NCBI GenBank assembly: GCA_015056925.1
Contig: SVFJ01000027.1
Coordinates: 1 to 34,257 of the forward strand
Length of the DNA stretch: 34,257 nt
Direction of reading: 5' to 3'
DNA from: Lachnospiraceae bacterium
GTDB taxonomy: Bacteria > Bacillota > Clostridia > Lachnospirales > Lachnospiraceae
Shown here: piece by piece, positions 7,556 to 15,358 of the stretch
How the letters are laid out: every line of letters starts with the position of its first letter
Position numbering within the stretch: position 1 is the first letter of the stretch
Translations under genes and position numbers: made by a program
Notes under the pieces: model-generated
Database searches by the model: none
Told to the model about the DNA's origin: nothing
What the model saw: the letters and a program-made list of their open reading frames with translations, nothing else

Positions 7556-8908
7556 ATGCACTCAAAGCAAAAAATTGATATGACAACCGGACCGATTATG
7601 AAGCTGGTATTACTGTTTGCTTTACCTATTTGCATTGGAAATATTCTTCAACAGCTTTATAATACCGTAGATACTCTGATTGTGGGTAATTTCTGCGGTT
7701 CTATTTCTTTAGCTGCTGTAGGTACCAGTGCACAGCCTGTTGAAATGCTGCTTTGTATTTTTCTTGGTCTCGGAACAGGTGTATCCATCTTAATTTCTCA
7801 ATATACGGGAAGCGGAGATATGGAAAAACTAAAGGACGTAGCTGCAACTGCCACATCCTTTCTCTATCTTTGTGCTATTCCTGTATCTATTCTTGGATTA
7901 TTTATTGGTCCACTCATTTTAAAGCTAATGCAGGTTCCTGATGATACTTGGAATGCTTCCGTAGCATATATTCGCATTATTTTCTTAGGTACCCTTGGCA
8001 ATATGGGATATAACATGAACGCAGGTATTCTTAGAGGCTTAGGCGACAGCCGTTCTTCACTGCTTTTCCTGCTTATTTCCTGCATCATTAATATTGTTTT
8101 AGACCTTTTATTTATTGGTGTATTTCATATGGACGTAACAGGCGCTGCTTTAGCCACCATTATTGCAATGTTTGCATCCTGGATTTTCAGTATTTACTAT
8201 ATCCGAAGAAAATATCCGGAACTGGAATTTACATTTCTTCCTAAGAAACTGGATAAATCCATCCTGAAAAGCATTATTTCCGTAGGACTTCCATTAGGAT
8301 TAAATAATTCTATTTATTCAGTAGGACACATATTAATGCAGTCTCTGATTAACATGCAGGGCTCTACCTTTATGGCGGCATGCGCTGTCGCTACCAAGCT
8401 GACCGGTATTTCCAATGTTGCTATCAGCTCACTATCTTCTGCTGCCACTACCTTCTCAGGTCAGAACTTTGGTGCAAAGAACTATACGCGTCTTCGTCAG
8501 GGTAGTATTCGCATTCCTCTGTTTTCAGGCATTATTACATGCACTGCCGGCTTATTCTTTACCTATTTTAGCAGACCGATTCTTAGTCTCTTTAATGACG
8601 ACCCTGCCGTTCTTAACATGGCTGTCCATTATATTCGTATTGTATTGCCTTTTACATGGGCATATGCAGTATTTAACGGCATTATATGCTTTGTAAATGG
8701 CTTGGGTGAGGTAAGATACCCTACAGTAGTAAATATCCTCATGCTGTGGGCTGTACGAATTCCTTGCGCCTATGCCATTGCATACTTCATAGACGGTACT
8801 TACGTTATGGCAAGTATTCCGATTAGCTTTTTCTTTGGTATGATTTCCATGTTCTTATTCTTCCTCACCAAACGCTGGAGAGAGATTAAGAACCTTGCTC
8901 AAGCCTAG
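7556..8908 (+). CDS. MATE-family multidrug/cation exporter
   Basis: This is an integral membrane antiporter of about 450 residues with 12 predicted transmembrane segments in two repeated halves, as usual for MATE proteins. The family exports cationic drugs or metabolites using Na+ or H+ gradients. Typical features are the N-terminal GPIMKLVLLFALP, then LYNTVDTLIVGNFCG in the first helices, and the second-half counterpart starting near SIISVGLPLGLNNSIYS. The start is uncertain. ATG 7556 has AGGCAGGA 7 bases upstream and gives 450 residues. ATG 7535 would give 457 residues but lacks its own ribosome binding site and overlaps a mini-ORF stop. The gene ends inside the 3' end of the convergent EamA gene (23-bp overlap). 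The substrate cannot be predicted. Confidence 0.92.
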   Translation: MHSKQKIDMTTGPIMKLVLLFALPICIGNILQQLYNTVDTLIVGNFCGSISLAAVGTSAQPVEMLLCIFLGLGTGVSILISQYTGSGDMEKLKDVAATATSFLYLCAIPVSILGLFIGPLILKLMQVPDDTWNASVAYIRIIFLGTLGNMGYNMNAGILRGLGDSRSSLLFLLISCIINIVLDLLFIGVFHMDVTGAALATIIAMFASWIFSIYYIRRKYPELEFTFLPKKLDKSILKSIISVGLPLGLNNSIYSVGHILMQSLINMQGSTFMAACAVATKLTGISNVAISSLSSAATTFSGQNFGAKNYTRLRQGSIRIPLFSGIITCTAGLFFTYFSRPILSLFNDDPAVLNMAVHYIRIVLPFTWAYAVFNGIICFVNGLGEVRYPTVVNILMLWAVRIPCAYAIAYFIDGTYVMASIPISFFFGMISMFLFFLTKRWREIKNLAQA

Positions 8909-9770
8909 AATAATAAAACACTCCGCCCACAATCAAAATACTTCCCAGTATTTGCAGTATTGTGGGCATTTCATTGAAAATAAAAATTGCCAGTAGCGCT
9001 GCCACAACCGGCTCGCAGAGCTTGGATGCTGACACAAAGGATGGCGAAAAGTATTTCAAGCACCAACTAAAGATACTATGCCCTAATATCGTAGAAAAAA
9101 CTGCCAACAACACCCCTACGATTACAGCACTCCAACCATATGCTAATAATCCATACCCCTGAAACATACATACCACTAATAGAATAATGGCGCACGATAC
9201 ATAGACAATAAACGTGTAGACCGTTGTTGAAACCTGCTTTCTAACCACACCTCCAATCAACACATAAACCGCTACTGCAATGGCTGCTAATAATGCCAAT
9301 ACATCACCGTAAAGCTGCATACTTCCTACAGTCGAATCTGCGTAAGCTATCAAAATACTACCTACAAACGTAACCGATATTGCTCCTACTGCTTTCTTTG
9401 CCAAATGTCCCTTTAAAAACAGGCAAAATCCAAAAGATACCCATATTACTTCCGTACATACAATTGTCGTTGAACTGGCTACTGTCGTAAATTGCAATGA
9501 TTCAAACCATAGTACAAAATGAATCGCTAAAAACAATCCACTTATAAAGCTTAAAATCATCTCTTTTTTATTAATCTGTATTAATTCCTGTCTTACATTT
9601 TTCTTTCCGAATACAACCGGCAGCATAAGAATTACTGTCCATGATAAACGATATGCTGCAGTAACCGATGATGGTGCCGATGACAATTTTACAAATATGG
9701 AAGACAAAGATATTCCTATCACTCCAATTACAATCATAATAATCGGATATTTTTCTATGTATTTTCTCAT
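8886..9770 (-). CDS. EamA/DMT-superfamily transporter
   Basis: This 294-residue membrane protein has ten predicted transmembrane helices arranged as two five-helix EamA repeats (about residues 10-140 and 155-290). The first repeat holds the typical SVTAAYRLSW stretch and the second repeat SFVSASKLCEPVVAALLA, a classic EamA signature. Members export amino acids, purines or other metabolites; the substrate here cannot be inferred. The start ATG has AGGAG 6 bases upstream. It is convergent with and overlaps the MATE gene by 23 bp, and no separate terminator lies between them. The neighbour on the other side is divergent. Confidence 0.92.
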   Translation of the reverse strand: MRKYIEKYPIIMIVIGVIGISLSSIFVKLSSAPSSVTAAYRLSWTVILMLPVVFGKKNVRQELIQINKKEMILSFISGLFLAIHFVLWFESLQFTTVASSTTIVCTEVIWVSFGFCLFLKGHLAKKAVGAISVTFVGSILIAYADSTVGSMQLYGDVLALLAAIAVAVYVLIGGVVRKQVSTTVYTFIVYVSCAIILLVVCMFQGYGLLAYGWSAVIVGVLLAVFSTILGHSIFSWCLKYFSPSFVSASKLCEPVVAALLAIFIFNEMPTILQILGSILIVGGVFYYSRLEQGS

Positions 9771-9920
9771 ATACTGCTCCTGCCTATCTATTCTAATTAT
9801 GTACCTAACAAGTATACATCAACGTCAGCTTATATGAAACAATAATCAACCGCTTCCTAATGCTCGCAACAAAATATTCTTTCTTTTTTATTCTTTTTAT
9901 ATTTATTTTCCGACTTTTCA

Positions 9921-9929
9921 TGTTACAAT
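9921..9929 (+). promoter_or_regulatory. possible extended -10 promoter of the hemerythrin gene
   Basis: TGTTACAAT fits TGnTATAAT with one mismatch, about 40 bases before the start codon. The -35 region is poor. Confidence 0.4.
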
Positions 9930-9970
9930 TAATTTATCTTAAATAATGTCGAAAGGATTAGGTGAATTCT

Positions 9971-10765
9971 ATGTATCAGTTTACAGACGACCTTCTAATT
10001 GGAATTGAAGCAATTGATAATGAGCATAAAAAGTTCTTCTCTATCATCAATGAAACATTATCTTCCTTACAATCTGAGGATACTAATATTCATACATTGG
10101 CAAGAGAAACTTTAGCCCGTCTCTTAGAATATGCCCGCACACATTTTTCTCATGAAGAAGAATATATGAAGGAAACGCAGGACCCTGAACTAACCTCGCA
10201 AAAACAGGAGCATGCTGATTTCATGACTCGCATGCAAAATATTAACTTTGATAATATAGGAGACTATGAAGCCCGTCAGAAACTGGAAGACCTCCTAAAA
10301 TATTTATCCGGATGGCTTTTTAAGCATATTATCAGCAGTGATACTTTAATCGGAAAATTCGAATCACCTTTTACTTTTACTTCAAAATATCACACAGGTA
10401 TAGAACTTGTAGATGAAGAACATAGACGGTTATTTGAAATAATTGCAAATGCCGACAGAATTATTCATGCTGACTTGTTACATGATAAATATGATGAAAT
10501 TGTTCACATTCTTTCAGAACTCAGAGAGTATACAATTGTCCATTTTCAAGATGAAGAGGAATATATGAAGCAAATCGGCTATCCTGAACTTGCACAGCAG
10601 CAAAAGGCACATGAGGCTTTTATTGAAAAGCTTGCCTCTATAGATTTAGATTCCTTAGATGACCATCAGCAGGATTATCTCGAAGACTTGATTTCTTTTC
10701 TGCTAAACTGGCTCACTGTACATATCCTGCAAATGGATAAGAAGATTGGCGAATACCAAATATAA
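9971..10765 (+). CDS. tandem two-domain bacteriohemerythrin
   Basis: Two hemerythrin four-helix domains (about residues 4-128 and 134-262 of 264) follow one another without a sensor or output domain. Hemerythrins bind O2, and sometimes NO, at a non-haem di-iron site. In domain 1 the ligands are H19, H58, E62, H81, H119 and D124. In domain 2 they are H151, H191, E195, H214, H251 and D256. The usual first histidine of the HxxxH motif is Gln in both (Q77 and Q210). Most known family members are a single domain of about 130 residues. The start is ATG 9971 with AGGTG 6 bases upstream; a GTG at 9962 would add 3 residues. The gene is monocistronic with its own terminator. In an anaerobe it may bind or sense O2, which is inference. 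Confidence 0.9.
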   Translation: MYQFTDDLLIGIEAIDNEHKKFFSIINETLSSLQSEDTNIHTLARETLARLLEYARTHFSHEEEYMKETQDPELTSQKQEHADFMTRMQNINFDNIGDYEARQKLEDLLKYLSGWLFKHIISSDTLIGKFESPFTFTSKYHTGIELVDEEHRRLFEIIANADRIIHADLLHDKYDEIVHILSELREYTIVHFQDEEEYMKQIGYPELAQQQKAHEAFIEKLASIDLDSLDDHQQDYLEDLISFLLNWLTVHILQMDKKIGEYQI

Positions 10766-10769
10766 TATC

Positions 10770-10801
10770 AAAAGGAGATGCAATATCCGGCATCTCCTTT
10801 T
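10770..10801. terminator. terminator between the hemerythrin gene and the convergent membrane gene
   Basis: A 12-bp perfect stem (AAAAGGAGATGC / GCATCTCCTTTT, loop of 8). A/T ends on both sides make it usable from either strand, though each T-run is short. Confidence 0.85.
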
Positions 10802-10818
10802 ATTATTAACAGCTATTT

Positions 10819-11307
10819 TTATTCCTCTTCCGTATCACTCACCGATACACAATTCATATAATACCACTTCATAACAATCTGAATCGCACACTGCACAAAG
10901 ATTGTTACAAGAATAGTGCCAAATACTACGATGTTATAATATCCTGCCAAAATGGCTAACAGCAATAAAACTACCGTGTTTACAGACATGGATGACTTAC
11001 CCACCTGCTGATTCACATACACCATTCTCTCGTCATTCTCCTGATGATAAAGCTGCTTTAACAGCTTTTCATCCTTCAACGCCTTTTGATACTTTACCAG
11101 CTTTGCAAGGTATACAAGAAGTAACAAAATCAATATTCCCGCCTGAAATCCTGTTACGAAATCATTTGCTCTTGTATCTCCTAAATCAACAGGAAATACT
11201 CCACTCATCATAGTCAGTGAAAATGCCAACAGGCACGCTCCTATACCTTTTGTTCTTTTTAAACGATTCTCAACATCTTTTCTCATCTTATCCATTCTCT
11301 TATTCAT
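10819..11307 (-). CDS. small membrane protein of an XRE-regulated operon, function unknown
   Basis: This 162-residue protein has a basic, charged N-terminus and about four predicted membrane segments in two hairpins (about residues 21-40, 55-72, 107-125 and 127-147). The charged loop between them (about 73-105) is rich in Lys, Glu and Gln. I place the start at ATG 11307, one base after the stop of the XRE gene, because GAGGAGG lies just upstream. The longer reading from 11340 would overlap the XRE gene. I do not recognise a family. The position suggests it is the effector or target of the regulator, as in many XRE plus small membrane protein pairs of Firmicutes. That role is inference. Confidence 0.8.
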   Translation of the reverse strand: MNKRMDKMRKDVENRLKRTKGIGACLLAFSLTMMSGVFPVDLGDTRANDFVTGFQAGILILLLLVYLAKLVKYQKALKDEKLLKQLYHQENDERMVYVNQQVGKSSMSVNTVVLLLLAILAGYYNIVVFGTILVTIFVQCAIQIVMKWYYMNCVSVSDTEEE

Positions 11308-11308
11308 C

Positions 11309-11518
11309 TTAATCCTCCTCATCAATTTCACTGAAATCAAATACTTCCTCTATTGTCAATCCAAAATAATGTGCTATCTTATATGCTAATACCAGTGAAG
11401 CTGTATACTTACCTACCTCGATAGATGTAATCGTCTGGCGGGTTGTTCCAACTGCATCTGCCAGCTCTGTCTGTGATAACTTGTTCTGCTTTCTTAACTC
11501 TTTAATCTTAGTCTTCAA
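11309..11518 (-). CDS. XRE/Cro-CI family transcriptional regulator
   Basis: This 69-residue protein is almost entirely one helix-turn-helix domain. The family signature covers residues 5-60: IKELRKQNKLSQTELADAVG, then TTRQTITSIEVGKY in the recognition helix, then AYKIAHYFGLTIEEVFDF. Such short regulators (YozG-like) usually bind as dimers and repress their own operon. The start is TTG at 11518, with GGGGG about 6 bases upstream. The start region overlaps the end of the 47-residue gene by 11 bases, which suggests translational coupling. Three repeated TTGCAAARTA sites over the operon promoter are plausible binding sites for it. Confidence 0.93.
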   Translation of the reverse strand: MKTKIKELRKQNKLSQTELADAVGTTRQTITSIEVGKYTASLVLAYKIAHYFGLTIEEVFDFSEIDEED

Positions 11519-11651
11519 TGTAATCCCCCTTTTCTGTTACTGTATTCTTCTCAGCCTCTGCCTTTGCTGCTTCAGCTGCTCTCTTCTTCTGAAGATATAA
11601 ACATGCGTTTACAAGTGCTAAACAATATACTGCGATTAATGATGTGTCCAT
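11508..11651 (-). CDS. 47-residue single-pass membrane peptide
   Basis: A short N-terminus and one hydrophobic segment (about residues 4-20) are followed by a highly charged Lys/Ala/Glu helix and an acidic end. The ATG at 11651 has AAAGGAG 9 bases upstream. A longer in-frame reading to 11765 would run through the promoter and is rejected. It is the first gene of the XRE operon. No family is recognised. Size and topology resemble small membrane regulators or toxin-like peptides, but nothing here proves either. Confidence 0.65.
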   Translation of the reverse strand: MDTSLIAVYCLALVNACLYLQKKRAAEAAKAEAEKNTVTEKGDYIED

Positions 11652-11686
11652 AGTGATAATCTCCTTTTTCTTTGAAATATATATTT

Positions 11687-11756
11687 TATTTTGCAATGTT
11701 CGCTTTACATTTTTAGTATAGTGTACTTTGCAAACAATGTCAAGCGTATTTTGCAA
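11687..11756 (-). promoter_or_regulatory. three-site operator candidate of the XRE operon
   Basis: On the minus strand, the 10-mer TTGCAAARTA occurs at 11747-11756 (just upstream of the -35), 11724-11733 (inside the spacer) and 11687-11696 (about 12 bases past the predicted transcription start). All are in the same orientation, with start-to-start distances of 23 and 37 bases. A degenerate fourth copy follows at 11757-11765. Binding by the XRE protein encoded downstream is inferred. Confidence 0.6.
11715..11743 (-). promoter_or_regulatory. promoter of the XRE operon
   Basis: Perfect TTGACA (11738-11743), a 17-base spacer and TATACT (11715-11720) on the minus strand. Confidence 0.85.
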
Positions 11757-11794
11757 TTTTTGCAAAGTTTTTTTTACATTTTTTTAAAGCAAAG

Positions 11795-11828
11795 AAAAAC
11801 CCTATCAATATTCTCGATATTGATAGGG
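11795..11828 (-). terminator. terminator of the CPBP gene
   Basis: A perfect 12-bp stem (CCCTATCAATAT / ATATTGATAGGG, loop of 5) with a five-T run on the minus strand, 22 bases beyond the stop codon. Confidence 0.92.
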
Positions 11829-11850
11829 AATATTCATCATATATTGAAAC

Positions 11851-12882
11851 TTATTCTTCCTTAGCCTTTACTTCATCCTGAAGCTCTGCTTCTATAATCT
11901 CCTCTATTACATCCTCATCTACCGCACTTGGTACAGGAGCTGCTTTTTTCTCTTCAACAGGCTCTTCCTTAGATGGTACCGGAGGATTCTTCACCATATT
12001 CACAGTCATGATGACAGCAACTACTATCATCGGTATCATTGACAAAAATCCGGTCGGTGCCGGTCCTACAAAAACACTTCCTCCATCAAAAGTGAAGTTT
12101 ACCGGGTCTGACATTAATACATTCATTGTACCGTGAGCAAAAACTGCCGGGAAAATACTTCCCGTCTTCAAGCTTAAATAAGATAAAATACATCCAAACG
12201 CAAGGCAGAACACACACATTGCAGCAATACCGGTTCCCGGGAATCCTGCATAATCCTTACCATAGAAATAACCAAGAGAAATCAAAGGTGCATACCAAAT
12301 ACCATATGCAAGGCTTGTCATAAAGAAGGATGGCAAAGTACCAAACTTCTTATAAAGCTTCGGCAACAAATATGCTCTAAAGCCCCACTCTACACCAAAA
12401 GCATTGATAATATCCATAACCGGCGCCGTAAAAACTAAGGTTAATAAATTAGCCTTATATGCTCCCATAATCTGTGCCGCATCCATTTCACTTCCTGCTG
12501 CAATGGAAAGCTGTACATAATTCGTTACATTTCCATCAAAGTTTGAAGGATTCACGATAAAGTACAAAACTGCACCTAATAAAATCAATGCACTGACACC
12601 AAACCATCCAAATAAAAAGCAGAATTTATGCTTTGAAAAATTAAACTGAAATCCGGAATGAGACAATCCCTCTTTTGTAAGCAGTCTTGCAACTACCGCA
12701 CCAAATGCCGGTGCAAACATCATAGATGAAATCATACTGCTTGCCTGACTCATAATCTCAGCATCACCACTATTCATGGCAAGTGGCGCCAAAAAGCCCT
12801 CCACAGCCCATGTAATTAAGAAAGTCACTATTAAAAATATAAAAATACGTTTTGTTTCTATTCTTTTTTGTTCTTCTGTCAT
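11851..12882 (-). CDS. CPBP-family (CAAX protease-like) membrane protein, probably inactive
   Basis: This 343-residue protein has about eight predicted transmembrane helices and a long acidic C-terminal tail (about 300-343). The Abi/CPBP core is recognisable, but the catalytic residues are altered. The usual EExxxR reads VEWGFR (V164, E165, R169), so the first Glu is lost. The second motif, normally a Trp-His-Ala-Pro type, reads IWYAP, so its His is Tyr197. Only the third motif, HxxxN (H250, N254), is intact. Active members are membrane glutamic proteases, so this copy is likely non-proteolytic. The start is ATG 12882 with AAAGGA 7 bases upstream. An ATG at 12909 lies within the ABC gene and is rejected. 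It sits 13 bases downstream of the ABC exporter gene, so the two are probably co-transcribed. Confidence 0.88.
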   Translation of the reverse strand: MTEEQKRIETKRIFIFLIVTFLITWAVEGFLAPLAMNSGDAEIMSQASSMISSMMFAPAFGAVVARLLTKEGLSHSGFQFNFSKHKFCFLFGWFGVSALILLGAVLYFIVNPSNFDGNVTNYVQLSIAAGSEMDAAQIMGAYKANLLTLVFTAPVMDIINAFGVEWGFRAYLLPKLYKKFGTLPSFFMTSLAYGIWYAPLISLGYFYGKDYAGFPGTGIAAMCVFCLAFGCILSYLSLKTGSIFPAVFAHGTMNVLMSDPVNFTFDGGSVFVGPAPTGFLSMIPMIVVAVIMTVNMVKNPPVPSKEEPVEEKKAAPVPSAVDEDVIEEIIEAELQDEVKAKEE

Positions 12883-12895
12883 GTCTATTTCCTTT

Positions 12896-14656
12896 CTATT
12901 GAATTGCATTCACCATAGTATAAAACTGATGATAAATACCCTTCTTCTCCATGAGAGTATCATGGTTACCTTCTTCTACGATACCATCCTCCGTCAACAC
13001 CAGGATTCTATCAGAATTCTTAATGCTTGACAATCTATGAGCTATCGTTAACGTCGTTCTTCCCTTCGCCAACTCATTCAATGACCTTGCTACTGCATAT
13101 TCGCTTTCATTATCTAAAGCAGAGGTTGCTTCATCCAAAATAATCATTGGTGGATTCTTCAAAAACACTCTGGCAATACTGATTCTCTGCTTCTGTCCTC
13201 CTGAGAGCTTCACACCACGCTCACCTACATAGGTATCATAATCATCCTTTAGACCTTGGATAAATTCATCAGCTCCTGCCTTTTTGGCTGCTTCCATTAC
13301 CTCCTCATAGGTCGCTCCCGGCTTACCATAAGCAATATTCTCATATACCGTACCGGAGAATAAATATACCTCCTGTTGTACAATACCAATATTCTTACGC
13401 AGACTCTTCAAGGTAAAATCCTTGATATTCTTACCATCAATTAAAATATTACCCTCTGAAACATCATAAAATCTCGGAATCAAATTACATAGTGTAGTCT
13501 TACCTCCGCCGGAAGGTCCTACAATCGCAACCTTTTCTCCTGCCTTTATCCGAAGATTTAGATTTTTAAACACCTGATTATGGTCGTCCGGATATTCAAA
13601 GCTTACATCCTCAAACACCACCTCACCAAGGGGATTGGTCATATCAACTGCCCCCGGCTCATCGAATATCTCAATATCCGCATCCATAATCTGAATAAAT
13701 CTTTCGATACCTGTCATACCTCGCTGAAACTGCTCTGCAAACTCAATAATCTTGCGAATCGTTGCAATTAAAGTAGAAACATACATAACATATGCTACCA
13801 TATCTCCGGGAAGTATCTTTCCATCCATGAGGAAGAAACCACCTCCCACAATAACCGTAAGATACATAAGACCATCAAAAACTCTGGTTGAAGTATGGAA
13901 ATATCCCATCAACCTATAAGTATAGGTCTTAATTCTTAGAAACTCCTGATTACCTTCCTCAAACTTGGCATTCTCCATATCCTCATTGGTAAATGCCTTC
14001 ACAACCTTCTGACCAAGCAGACTATCCTCGATTCTGGCATTCAGCTCACCAATCTGATGACGCTGCTGGCTAAAAGCTGCTCTCATCTTGCGATTAATCA
14101 TTCTACATACCACTGTCATAACCGGTACAAAAATAAATACCATAAGCGTTAGCAAAAAATTAATTCTTGCCAGTATAATAAATGAAATCACAATCTTAAT
14201 AATTGCAATAAAGAATTCCTCCGGGCAATGATGTGCAAACTCCGTTACTTCAAACAGGTCGTTAGTGATTCGACCCATAATCTGTCCGACCTTTGTATTA
14301 TTAAAATACGTATTCGACAGCTGCTGTAAATGCGCATAAGCATCACGCCTCATATCAGTCTCAATCCTTGCACCCATGACATGTCCCATATCTGCCATAT
14401 AAAAGTTTGCAAAGCTGTCTATAATTCTTAATATAAAATATAAAAGACCAAGTCCCAATATCATCCTAGTGGTCAGTAACGCCACATCCTGCAAAGCCGT
14501 ATTGGTTATCTGCCTGATAATCAATGGCAGAATAATTTCACATACCGTAGTTAATGCTGCACAAAACAAATCCATCAGCAACGTCTTATAATAAGGCTTA
14601 AAGTATGGTATAAAACGTCGTAGCAAATCTCCTGTCGCATACTCTCTTTTATTCAT
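12896..14656 (-). CDS. ABC exporter half-transporter (fused membrane and ATPase domains)
   Basis: This 586-residue type IV ABC exporter has a six-helix membrane domain at about residues 20-310 and an ATPase domain at about 345-580. The ATPase motifs are complete: Walker A GPSGGGKTT, the Q-loop in GIVQQEVYLFSG, the signature LSGGQKQR, Walker B MIILDEATSAL and the H-loop TIAHRL. It should work as a homodimer, because no second half-transporter gene is adjacent. The substrate (drug, lipid or peptide) cannot be told. Its stop codon lies 13 bases before the CPBP gene, which suggests a joint function. Pairing of ABC exporters with CPBP proteins is also seen in peptide export loci, but no precursor peptide gene is visible here. 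Confidence 0.94.
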   Translation of the reverse strand: MNKREYATGDLLRRFIPYFKPYYKTLLMDLFCAALTTVCEIILPLIIRQITNTALQDVALLTTRMILGLGLLYFILRIIDSFANFYMADMGHVMGARIETDMRRDAYAHLQQLSNTYFNNTKVGQIMGRITNDLFEVTEFAHHCPEEFFIAIIKIVISFIILARINFLLTLMVFIFVPVMTVVCRMINRKMRAAFSQQRHQIGELNARIEDSLLGQKVVKAFTNEDMENAKFEEGNQEFLRIKTYTYRLMGYFHTSTRVFDGLMYLTVIVGGGFFLMDGKILPGDMVAYVMYVSTLIATIRKIIEFAEQFQRGMTGIERFIQIMDADIEIFDEPGAVDMTNPLGEVVFEDVSFEYPDDHNQVFKNLNLRIKAGEKVAIVGPSGGGKTTLCNLIPRFYDVSEGNILIDGKNIKDFTLKSLRKNIGIVQQEVYLFSGTVYENIAYGKPGATYEEVMEAAKKAGADEFIQGLKDDYDTYVGERGVKLSGGQKQRISIARVFLKNPPMIILDEATSALDNESEYAVARSLNELAKGRTTLTIAHRLSSIKNSDRILVLTEDGIVEEGNHDTLMEKKGIYHQFYTMVNAIQ

Positions 14657-14705
14657 TAAGATAATCTTCCCTTTCCTACTTCCATTCCTTCTAACTATAT
14701 CATTA

Positions 14706-14739
14706 ATTTCATATGAATAACATTAAATATTCATGAAAT
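14706..14739. repeat. AT-rich inverted repeat upstream of the ABC gene
   Basis: ATTTCATATGAATA at 14706-14719 pairs with TATTCATGAAAT at 14728-14739, with a two-base bulge and an 8-base loop. It touches the stop codon of the upstream gene. It could be a weak terminator or an operator; it has no T-run. Confidence 0.35.
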
Positions 14740-15260
14740 CATCTCCCTAGTATAAACTCACGTCCCATAAACATTTTATCAGGCGTCACAAATAAAATCT
14801 TACTCTTTAAAAACGGATTCAGTGCATCTATGAGCTTTTTTCTATCTTCTATCACATAGTTTCCCTCTGTTATCACAATAATACACTTACTTCTTGCATG
14901 AAAAAGCTTTAGATATGCACATAGCTCTTCCAACAATGCCTTTTTATCCACTGCATCAGCCAAATTATCCTCCGTAAACGGTTTACCCATCTGTATAAAG
15001 GACATTGGCATAACCTCAGTCGAAACCTTTTCCTCCCACCTGACAACATTACATCTGACATTCTGAAAAATCTTATCATGACGCTTAAGCGTTGTCACAA
15101 TATCCTTTGTTACAGAGCTTAAATACTCTTTATCCGCTGACATATCAAATACAAATGCCATTTCCAGTTGCTGCTTCTCCAACACCTGACTTCCCGGCGC
15201 ATGTAAAATCATATCCACCTGCTTATTCACCTGCATCTGTTGTATTTGAGACAAACTCAT
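14739..15260 (-). CDS. VWA-like protein of unknown function
   Basis: This 173-residue protein has no signal peptide or membrane segment. Residues 30-165 look like a compact von Willebrand factor A-type fold. The first strand EMAFVFDMSAD ends in D39-x-S41-x-D43, close to the DxSxS metal-binding motif. A helix, a strand NVRCNVVRW, and a strand KCIIVITEG follow in the expected order. No family name can be given. GGAGG lies 7 bases before the ATG. It stands alone between a terminator (after the HAD gene) and the ABC exporter gene, in the same direction, so a link to the exporter is possible but not shown. Confidence 0.75.
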   Translation of the reverse strand: MSLSQIQQMQVNKQVDMILHAPGSQVLEKQQLEMAFVFDMSADKEYLSSVTKDIVTTLKRHDKIFQNVRCNVVRWEEKVSTEVMPMSFIQMGKPFTEDNLADAVDKKALLEELCAYLKLFHARSKCIIVITEGNYVIEDRKKLIDALNPFLKSKILFVTPDKMFMGREFILGR

Positions 15261-15293
15261 ATATGTTCCTCCACCTAACTATATAAACGAAAC

Positions 15294-15316
15294 GGTGGCA
15301 CGCTTTGCGAACCACC
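15294..15316 (-). promoter_or_regulatory. hairpin in the 5' leader of the VWA-like gene
   Basis: GGTGG/CCACC enclose an inner CGC/GCG stem with a three-base loop, 33 bases upstream of the start codon. It has no T-run, so it is not an intrinsic terminator. Its function is unknown. Confidence 0.35.
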
Positions 15317-15327
15317 TTATTTGACTC

Positions 15328-15357
15328 AAAAAGCGCATGTTCACACATGCGCTTTTT
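15328..15357 (-). terminator. terminator of the HAD phosphatase gene
   Basis: A 13-bp stem (AAAAAGCGCATGT / ACATGCGCTTTTT, 4-base loop) two bases beyond the stop codon, with T-runs on either strand. Confidence 0.92.
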
Positions 15358-15358
15358 A

